Assembly: GCA_947632315.1 (NCBI GenBank) | Contig: CANROV010000056.1 | Location: 1-10,954 of the forward strand | Source of the DNA: Candidatus Gastranaerophilales bacterium | Lineage (GTDB): Bacteria > Cyanobacteriota > Vampirovibrionia > Gastranaerophilales > Gastranaerophilaceae | Direction: 5' to 3' | Length of the DNA stretch: 10,954 nucleotides | Part shown: positions 5,705 through 10,954 of the stretch, piece after piece | Position numbering within the stretch: position 1 is the first letter of the stretch | Layout of the letters: every line of letters begins with the position of its first letter | Notes under the pieces: generated by a model | What the model saw: only the letters and a program-made list of their open reading frames with translations | The model's database searches: none | Told to the model about the DNA's origin: nothing | Program-made: the position numbers and the translations under genes

Positions 5705-6568
5705 AAAAAAAATATAAAATTAGCTCAAGGTGCAGGTTTCTGCTATGGTGTAAAAAGAGCGGTCGAAACGACAAAAAAAATTAAACTTGAAAATGAATCA
5801 AAAAAGGTATGGGTTTTAGGCGAATTAATCCATAATTCTCACGTTATAAAAGAGCTTGAAGAATTAGGAATCCGTACAGTAGACGAACTTCCTGATAATG
5901 AAACAGGAATTTGTATAGTAAGAAGCCATGGAATGGCACCTCAAAAAATTAAAGAAATATCGGATAAGGGCTTTGAGGTGGTAGATTTAACCTGCCTCGA
6001 CGTAAAAAAAGTTCAGCAAAAAGCTGTTCAATTAGCACAGGAAGATTTCCTTGTATTGATTTTAGGCAAGCCCGAACACCCTGAAGTAATTGCTATAAAA
6101 GCAAATGCTCAAATGTATTCCGATAACGTCATTGTAATACCTGATTTAAACTCACTAAAACTAATTACAAATAAAATAAAAGAGCATAAAAGAGTCGGAG
6201 TAGTAATACAAACCACTCAAAAATTAGAATTACTTCAAGAAGTTATTAACTATTTAATACCTTTATCAAGTGAATTAAAGGTATTCAATACAATATGTAA
6301 ATCCACATCAATGCGCCAGCAAGAAGCAAGAGAACTTGCCAAAACATCAGAATTAATGGTTGTGGTAGGAAGTAAAAAGAGCGCCAACACAACTCATCTT
6401 GCTGAAATTTTAAAAGGGATAACAGCAACAATCCACATTGAAACAGCCGACGATTTAAATGAATATAAAGAATTAATAAGGAAATCACAAAATATAGGAG
6501 TAACAGCAGGTGCCTCAACTCCTGAAAATATAATAAAAAATGTTATTGAAGAAATAGAAAAAATATAA
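5702..6568 (+). CDS. ispH: 4-hydroxy-3-methylbut-2-enyl diphosphate reductase
   Basis: IspH makes IPP and DMAPP from HMBPP with an iron-sulfur cluster, the last step of the MEP isoprenoid pathway, in the cytoplasm. From the CTG start at 5702 it has 288 residues, normal for the short family form. The three cluster cysteines are present at Cys14 (GAGFCYGVKRAV), Cys98 (LTCLDVKKV, with Leu in place of the usual Pro) and Cys199 (NTICKSTSMRQ). Substrate residues are also present: His44 (LIHN), His76 (RSHG), His126 and Glu128 (EHPEV), the QTT motif near 170, GSKKSANT (223-230) and VTAGAST near the C-terminus. The first ATG in frame is codon 78 (5933), which would delete Cys14, His44 and His76, so a start there is not credible. 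rpsA begins 17 nt downstream in the same orientation, forming an operon, a linkage also known from other bacteria. Confidence 0.92.
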   Translation: MKKNIKLAQGAGFCYGVKRAVETTKKIKLENESKKVWVLGELIHNSHVIKELEELGIRTVDELPDNETGICIVRSHGMAPQKIKEISDKGFEVVDLTCLDVKKVQQKAVQLAQEDFLVLILGKPEHPEVIAIKANAQMYSDNVIVIPDLNSLKLITNKIKEHKRVGVVIQTTQKLELLQEVINYLIPLSSELKVFNTICKSTSMRQQEARELAKTSELMVVVGSKKSANTTHLAEILKGITATIHIETADDLNEYKELIRKSQNIGVTAGASTPENIIKNVIEEIEKI

Positions 6569-6585
6569 GAAAGGACATAAAATAA

Positions 6586-7665
6586 ATGGCAAACACAATG
6601 AATGAACAAGACGAATTCGTCAGATTACTTGAAGAAAGCTACAATTACAAATTTTCTGTAGCTGATGTTGTAAAAGGTATCGTAATAAAACAAGAAAACG
6701 ATGGTTTCTTAGTTGATATAGGTGCAAAAACAGAAGCTTTTCTTCCAAATAGAGAAATTACCAATAATCAGGTTAATGAAAGAGATTATTCTGAATATAT
6801 TGCTATAAACGATGTAAAAGAATTTTACATACTAAAAGAAGAAACTGATGATGAAAACGGAAGAATAGTATTATCACTTAAAAAATTATCTTGTGCAAAA
6901 GCATGGCAAGAACTTCAAAACGCAAAATATAATAATGAAACAATCACGGCAAAAGTTGTAATGAACGTAAGAGGCGGAGTAATAGTTGAAATTTACGATT
7001 TAAGAGGATTTATTCCTGCAAGCCAGTTAAGAACAGGCGCACCTTTTGACGGATTAATAGGACAAGATATAGAAGTAAAAGTTCTTGAAGCTGACGCTAA
7101 AAGAAATAAACTAATTTTATCTCAAAGACAAGCTGTTGCTGAACAAAGAGAACAAGTTGTTGACGAAATTATTTCTAATTTAGAAGTCGGTTCGGTAGTA
7201 AAAGGCGAAGTTGTCAGAATTGCAGACTTCGGAGGTTTTATTGATATTAACGGCGTTGACGGATTGCTTCCTATCTCTGAAATTTCATGGCAGAGAATAA
7301 AACATCCTTCTGATGTTATTTCTTTAGGGCAAGAGCTTGAAGTAAAAATCTTAAAAATAGATATGGATACAAAACGTATCAGTTTAAGCTTAAAGAGAAT
7401 GGGCGAAAATCCTTGGGAATCAATAGAAAATGAATTTCAAGAAGGACAAGTTATAAAAGGTACGGTTAATAAAGTTACTTCTTTTGGTGCATTTATTAAT
7501 ATTTACCCGGGCGTTGAAGCATTATTACCTTCTGCGGAAATGGAGCCTGCTAATGCAAATCCGTTTAACATATACAACGTAGGGGATGAAATAGAAGTAT
7601 TAATAAAAAAATTCACCCCTCAAGAACACAGAATTGCTTTAAGCGTTAAAGATATTCAAAAATAA
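6586..7665 (+). CDS. rpsA: 30S ribosomal protein S1 (four S1 domains)
   Basis: The 359-residue protein has four S1 RNA-binding domains, at about 25-101, 115-182, 200-271 and 285-356. The third, with GEVVRIADFGGFIDI, GLLPISEIS and RISLSLKR, is the most canonical. S1 holds mRNA at the ribosome's 30S subunit and promotes initiation on structured messages. Four domains is shorter than the six of E. coli and fits Gram-positive or cyanobacterial-type S1. Domain 1 (VDIGAKTEAFLP then EFYILKEETDDENGRIVLS) and domain 2 (RGGVIVEI, LRGFIPASQL) resemble cyanobacterial S1 from memory. AAGGA (6571-6575) lies 10 nt before the ATG; a second ATG at 6598 is a less likely start. It follows ispH by 17 nt and is closed by a strong terminator. 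Confidence 0.93.
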   Translation: MANTMNEQDEFVRLLEESYNYKFSVADVVKGIVIKQENDGFLVDIGAKTEAFLPNREITNNQVNERDYSEYIAINDVKEFYILKEETDDENGRIVLSLKKLSCAKAWQELQNAKYNNETITAKVVMNVRGGVIVEIYDLRGFIPASQLRTGAPFDGLIGQDIEVKVLEADAKRNKLILSQRQAVAEQREQVVDEIISNLEVGSVVKGEVVRIADFGGFIDINGVDGLLPISEISWQRIKHPSDVISLGQELEVKILKIDMDTKRISLSLKRMGENPWESIENEFQEGQVIKGTVNKVTSFGAFINIYPGVEALLPSAEMEPANANPFNIYNVGDEIEVLIKKFTPQEHRIALSVKDIQK

Positions 7666-7683
7666 ATCAAAAATAAGAAACAA

Positions 7684-7716
7684 AAAGAGAGAACCTTAAT
7701 GGTTCTCTCTTTTTTT
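7684..7716 (+). terminator. Intrinsic terminator of ispH-rpsA
   Basis: AAAGAGAGAACC (7684-7695) pairs perfectly with GGTTCTCTCTTT (7701-7712) around a 5-nt loop, and an unbroken run of T follows to 7716. It starts 18 nt after the rpsA stop, a textbook Rho-independent terminator. Confidence 0.92.
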
Positions 7717-7746
7717 GTTAAATTTTATTAACATTTTTACTAAAAG

Positions 7747-7775
7747 TGTCAATAAATTTTTTGATATGTTTTAAT
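7747..7775 (+). promoter_or_regulatory. Weak candidate promoter of the 228-residue gene
   Basis: TGTCAA (7747-7752), 17 nt, then TTTAAT (7770-7775) preceded by TGT as an extended -10. Matches are only partial, but the gene needs its own promoter because a strong terminator stands upstream. Confidence 0.3.
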
Positions 7776-7800
7776 AATAGCAAAGTAAAGGGAAAGAATT

Positions 7801-8487
7801 ATGGCTAAAATATCAAAAATAGACGCTAATCAACCTGTAAAGAAAATAAGTGCCGCACAAACAGGTAAAAAAATAGGAATAGCAGCAGGTATGGCCGGTA
7901 TTGGAACCATACTGTTTAATGATGTATATGTAAACCAAATTGGAGCAAAAGAAGCAAAAGCTCTTGGCAAAAGTAAAACTATAGGAATAGCGGCAGGAAT
8001 AGCATTATTCATTACAAGCCTTCCGGTAATTTGCGGTACAATAGGTAAGTTAATAGGTAAATTTATTGATGCACCGAAAGAAGATAAAAAAAGAATAGCG
8101 GCATTAGGAATGGCCGGAGTCGGTGCAGGTGCTATTAGTGGTACTATGTTAAGACAATATAAGTTATTTAAAAATAATAAAAATAATTTTAATAATGAGT
8201 TAAAAAAAGCAATAAATAAGCTGAAAAATACGAATACAAAATTTGACCATAAAAAATTTATTTCCGCATTTGAAAAAAATACAGAAAAATTTGGTAAATT
8301 ATTTAAACAAAATCCAAATATACAAAAGAATTTAAAAAAGACAAAAGTAAATTCTGCCTTTAGTTTAGCATTAGCATCCTTAATTACAGGCAGTGTTCTC
8401 AGCAGCAGAATAAATAATAAATCTCATGATTTATTACAACAGACTAAAAATCAAAAAGAACATACTTACGGGGCTTCTCCGGCATAA
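7801..8487 (+). CDS. Lysine-rich putative membrane protein, unknown function
   Basis: I do not recognise this 228-residue protein. It has a polar basic N-terminus (1-22), then Gly/Ala/Ile-rich hydrophobic stretches at about 24-40, 59-90, 98-116 and 185-201. A very Lys/Asn-rich helical section (about 120-183) and a polar tail ending GASPA complete it. The segments KIGIAAGMAGIG (24-35), TIGIAAGIALF (60-70) and RIAALGMAGVGAG (98-110) look like copies of one unit, and the first two are near-identical in DNA (7873-7895 and 7981-8003). The start is secure: AAAGGGA (7787-7793) is 7 nt before the ATG. It is a single-gene unit between the rpsA terminator and a bidirectional palindrome, convergent with uvrA. 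Glycine-zipper membrane association is an inference. Confidence 0.75.
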   Translation: MAKISKIDANQPVKKISAAQTGKKIGIAAGMAGIGTILFNDVYVNQIGAKEAKALGKSKTIGIAAGIALFITSLPVICGTIGKLIGKFIDAPKEDKKRIAALGMAGVGAGAISGTMLRQYKLFKNNKNNFNNELKKAINKLKNTNTKFDHKKFISAFEKNTEKFGKLFKQNPNIQKNLKKTKVNSAFSLALASLITGSVLSSRINNKSHDLLQQTKNQKEHTYGASPA

Positions 8488-8520
8488 TATAAACAAAACA
8501 TAAAATAATTTAACATAATC

Positions 8521-8553
8521 AAATAAACAGGTATTAATACCTGTTTATTTTTT
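8521..8553. terminator. Bidirectional terminator between the 228-residue gene and uvrA
   Basis: Positions 8521-8550 form a perfect 30-bp palindrome with 15-nt arms (AAATAAACAGGTATT and its complement), practically without a loop in DNA. On the plus strand a T run extends to 8553, a good terminator for the 228-residue gene. On the minus strand it begins inside the uvrA stop codon (8547-8545) and has a short T-rich end, so it can also end uvrA. Confidence 0.8.
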
Positions 8554-9750
8554 GTCTTCAAGCATTTTTTTAAGATAAAGTCCGGTATAAGATTTTTTTA
8601 CTTGAGCAACTTGCTCAGGAGTTCCTTCAGCAATAATACATCCGCCTTCATCACCGCCTCCGGGGCCTAAATCTATAATATGGTCAGCAGTCTTAATTAA
8701 ATCAAGATTATGTTCTATTATTAATATAGTATTTCCGCTATCTGCAAGTTTATTAATAATTTTTATGAGTTTATCCAAATCATACCAGTGAAGCCCAACG
8801 GTTGGTTCATCCAAAAGATATAATGTTTTTCCGGTAGCACGTTTATTAAGCTCACTTGCCAGCTTTATTCTTTGTGCTTCGCCGCCTGAAAGAGTGGTAG
8901 CACTCTGCCCTAGCTTCATATAACCTAATCCTACATCATTCAAGGTTTGAAGTCTTGTTTTTATTTTTGGTATATGTTCAAAAAAATCTAAAGCTTCAGA
9001 TATAGTCATTTCAAGAACATCAGAAATATTTTTCCCGTTATATTTGACTTCAAGAGTTTCTCTGTTATAGCGTTGGCCTTTACATACATTACATTTGATA
9101 TAAACATCAGAAAGAAAATTCATTTCAATTCTTGTTAAACCGTCACCTTTACAAGCTTCACAGCGTCCGCCTTTAACGTTAAAACTAAATCTGCCCGCAT
9201 TGTATCCCCTTATTTTTGCTTCAGGAGTCTTTGCAAAAAGTTCTCGAATATGTGTAAATACATCGGTATACGTCGCAGGGTTTGACCTTGGAGTCCTTCC
9301 GATTGGTGATTGGTCAATACAAATAACTTTATCAATATTTTCAAATCCTAAAATTTCATCAACACCTTGAGGTTTAGGCTTATTCCTGTTTAATTTGTGT
9401 ATAGAATATTGATAAATGATTTCATTCATTAAAGTCGATTTACCGCTTCCGGATACTCCCGTTAACGCAACTACTTTACCTAACGGAATTTTTACATCGA
9501 GATTTCTTAAGTTATTTTTATGCGCATTTTTAACTTCAAGGTAATAACCGTTGCCTTCACGGCGTTTTTTGGGGATAGGAATAAATTTTTCTCCGCTTAA
9601 ATACTGACCCGTTAAAGATTTTTTACAATTAATTATATCTTCAAGACTGCCCTGTGCAATAACTTTACCGCCTTTTACACCTGCATATAGCCCTATATCA
9701 ACAATATGGTCTGCACTTCTTATTGTATCTTCATCATGTTCTACAACTAT
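8545..9750 (-). pseudogene. uvrA: uvrA, part downstream of the in-frame TGA (ATPase domain II)
   Basis: These 401 codons follow the TGA at 9751-9753 in the same frame and complete UvrA, the ATPase that recognises damaged DNA with UvrB in nucleotide excision repair. They hold the H-loop of domain I (VVEHDEDT), a changed DIGLYAG (normally DIGPGAG), and the linker. Domain II follows: Walker A GVSGSGKST, the zinc module CEACKGDG...CNVCKGQRYN, ABC signature LSGGEAQRIKLASEL, Walker B LYLLDEPTVGLH and H-loop IIEHN. The protein ends in the normal place with MLEDKK. The first ATG after the TGA is 9429-9427, inside Walker A (STLMNE), and no GTG or TTG with a ribosome site was noticed near the TGA. A separate functional product is therefore unlikely. 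Apart from DIGLYAG the sequence is well conserved, so inactivation, if real, is recent. Confidence 0.75.
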
Positions 9751-9753
9751 TCA
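9751..9753 (-). other. In-frame TGA inside uvrA
   Basis: The codon between LRLRNLGNT and IVVEHDED reads TGA. UvrA proteins usually have Leu, Val or Ile here (NTLIVVEHDED). One base (T to G in the coding strand, plus-strand position 9752) would turn TTA Leu into TGA. There is no frame change on either side. It may be a true nonsense mutation or a base error. Confidence 0.8.
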
Positions 9754-10954
9754 AGTATTTCCAAGATTTCTAAGTCTTAGAAGCGTCTTAATAAGCATAT
9801 CGTTATTATATTGATGCAAGCCTATTGAAGGTTCATCAAGTACATATAATACTCCCGAAAGTCCGCTTCCTATTTGTGTAGCCAGTCTTATTCTCTGAGC
9901 TTCACCGCCTGATAGCGTGCCTGACATTCTCGCAAGATTTAAGTAATTCAAACCTACATCCAGCATAAATTTTAGTCTTGCTTGTATCTCTTCAAGAATT
10001 TGTTTTGCTATTGTTAATTTATAGTCATCAAGTTCAAGATATAAATCGGAAAAGAACTTATAAGCCTCCTTTATGGACATAAGACATATATCATAAATAT
10101 TTTTATCCATAATAGTTACTGCTAAGGGGAAAGGTTTTAATCTTGCACCTTTACAAACACTGCAAGGGGTCTGCGACATATATTCCTGAATATAATCTCT
10201 TATTTCATCAGAATTTGATTCTTCATATTTATGCATAAAATAAGGAATAACACCTGAAAAAGGTCTTGTTTGAGTAATGTATCTTGTTCCGCCAAATTCC
10301 TTGAATCTTAACTTTACACACTCACTTCCGCTTCCGTATAAAATAATATTTTTATGCTCATCAGGTAAATTTTCAAACGGCATATTCATATCAATATTAA
10401 AATGAGAAGCAACGGAATTTAAAATATCCTGATAATACTGATTCCCCGTTTTTGCCCAAGGATAAATTGCACCTTCGTTCAATGATTTAGATTTATCGGG
10501 GATTAATAAATCAGGATCCATTTCATAATGTGCGCCTAAGCCCGAACACGCAGGACAAGCCCCATACGGATTATTAAAACTAAATATACGAGGAGCAAGC
10601 TCATCAAAACTTATATTGCATTTGGGGCAAGCTAATTTTTCAGAAAAAATCATTTCTTTTGAGCCGATAACATCAACAATTAAAAGCCCATCAGCCTTTT
10701 GAAGGGCAATCTGCGCACTATCAGTTAATCTTGCTTTAATGGTATCTTTTATAACAAGCCTGTCAACAACAGCCTCAATATTATGTTTCTGAGTTTTTGC
10801 AAGTTCTATTTCATCTTCATCAAGATTATAAATATTCCCGTCAACTCTGACTCTTACAAATCCTTCCTGCTTTAATTCTTCAAAAAGATTTGAATATTCA
10901 CCTTTTTTACCTCTAACAATAGGAGCAAGGAGCTGAATTTTAGTACCCTGAGGC
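9751..10954 (-). pseudogene. uvrA: uvrA, part upstream of the in-frame TGA (ATPase domain I, N-terminus beyond window)
   Basis: The frame is open from the right edge through 400 codons to the TGA. About 140 N-terminal residues, including Walker A of domain I, lie outside the window; the ATG at 10653 is internal, not the start. Visible are part of the UvrB-binding and DNA-binding insertion (FVRVRVDGNIYNLDEDEIEL and on), the zinc-finger region ACPKCNISF...FSFNNPYGACPACSGLG, and ETRPFSG-like TQTRPFSGVIPYF. After these come CSVCKGARLKP, ABC signature LSGGEAQRIRLATQIGSG, and Walker B/D-loop LYVLDEPSIGLHQ. Ending at NT would remove the H-loop and all of domain II, so the truncated product should not support excision repair. 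If the TGA is an error, this and the following part are one ordinary uvrA of about 940 residues. Confidence 0.78.

Noticed and set aside
5933..5935. ATG at 5933 as the ispH start
   Set aside because: It would drop 77 conserved residues including Cys14, His44 and His76.
9751..9753. TGA reassigned to an amino acid in this genome
   Set aside because: Trp is TGG wherever checked, Gly uses normal codons, no other conserved gene here has an in-frame TGA, and the position wants Leu/Val/Ile rather than Trp or Gly. Absence of TGA stops in nine genes is expected in AT-rich DNA.
9751..9753. Selenocysteine insertion at the uvrA TGA
   Set aside because: The site is a hydrophobic strand position in UvrA, not a Cys or catalytic position, and no SECIS-like hairpin was noticed just downstream.
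1..10954. CRISPR array, tRNA, rRNA, IS element or prophage
   Set aside because: No regularly spaced repeats, cloverleaf-like genes, transposase or integrase motifs were found on either strand.

Overview
The window is strongly AT-rich chromosomal DNA read with the standard bacterial code. No complete gene here ends in TGA, and Trp is encoded by TGG wherever I checked. Ribosomal protein S1 has four S1 domains. From memory, its N-terminal half (GAKTEAFLP, EFYIL, an acidic stretch before LSLKK, RGGVIVEI, LRGFIP) resembles cyanobacterial S1. With the low GC this points tentatively to a non-photosynthetic gut cyanobacterial relative (Vampirovibrionia/Melainabacteria, e.g. Gastranaerophilales). A Bacillota/Clostridia host is the main alternative. 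No tRNA, rRNA, CRISPR array, IS element or integrase was seen.

Left part (1-3868, all minus strand): the N-terminal 376 residues of an uncharacterised protein run off the left edge. An intergenic stretch with several palindromes follows. Then comes a two-gene operon, lemA and a DUF2207-type membrane protein, joined by a one-base TAATG stop/start overlap and read from a near-consensus extended -10 promoter.

Middle (3870-5615, plus strand): a MarR-family repressor is divergent from lemA. It is followed by a patatin-like lipid hydrolase with its Ser/Asp dyad intact and an 80-residue two-helix membrane protein whose start overlaps the patatin stop by 14 nt. Four related 18-bp elements, one on the marR promoter and three upstream of the patatin gene, look like operators for this MarR protein. 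This is the best candidate for a self-contained, little-described system: a MarR-controlled patatin plus membrane-partner module, perhaps also touching the lemA operon.

Right of centre (5617-7716, plus strand): an ispH-rpsA operon ending in a strong intrinsic terminator. IspH seems to start at a CTG codon at 5702, because its conserved N-terminus is open and has no ATG, GTG or TTG. A 228-residue lysine-rich putative membrane protein of unknown function follows (7801-8487).

Right end (8545-10954, minus strand): uvrA, the damage-recognition ATPase of nucleotide excision repair, is open to the window edge except for one in-frame TGA at 9751-9753, at a position where UvrA normally has a hydrophobic residue. 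The normally invariant DIGPGAG motif just downstream reads DIGLYAG. Either this copy is a recent pseudogene or the sequence has an error there. A perfect 30-bp palindrome separates uvrA from the convergent 228-residue gene and can terminate both.
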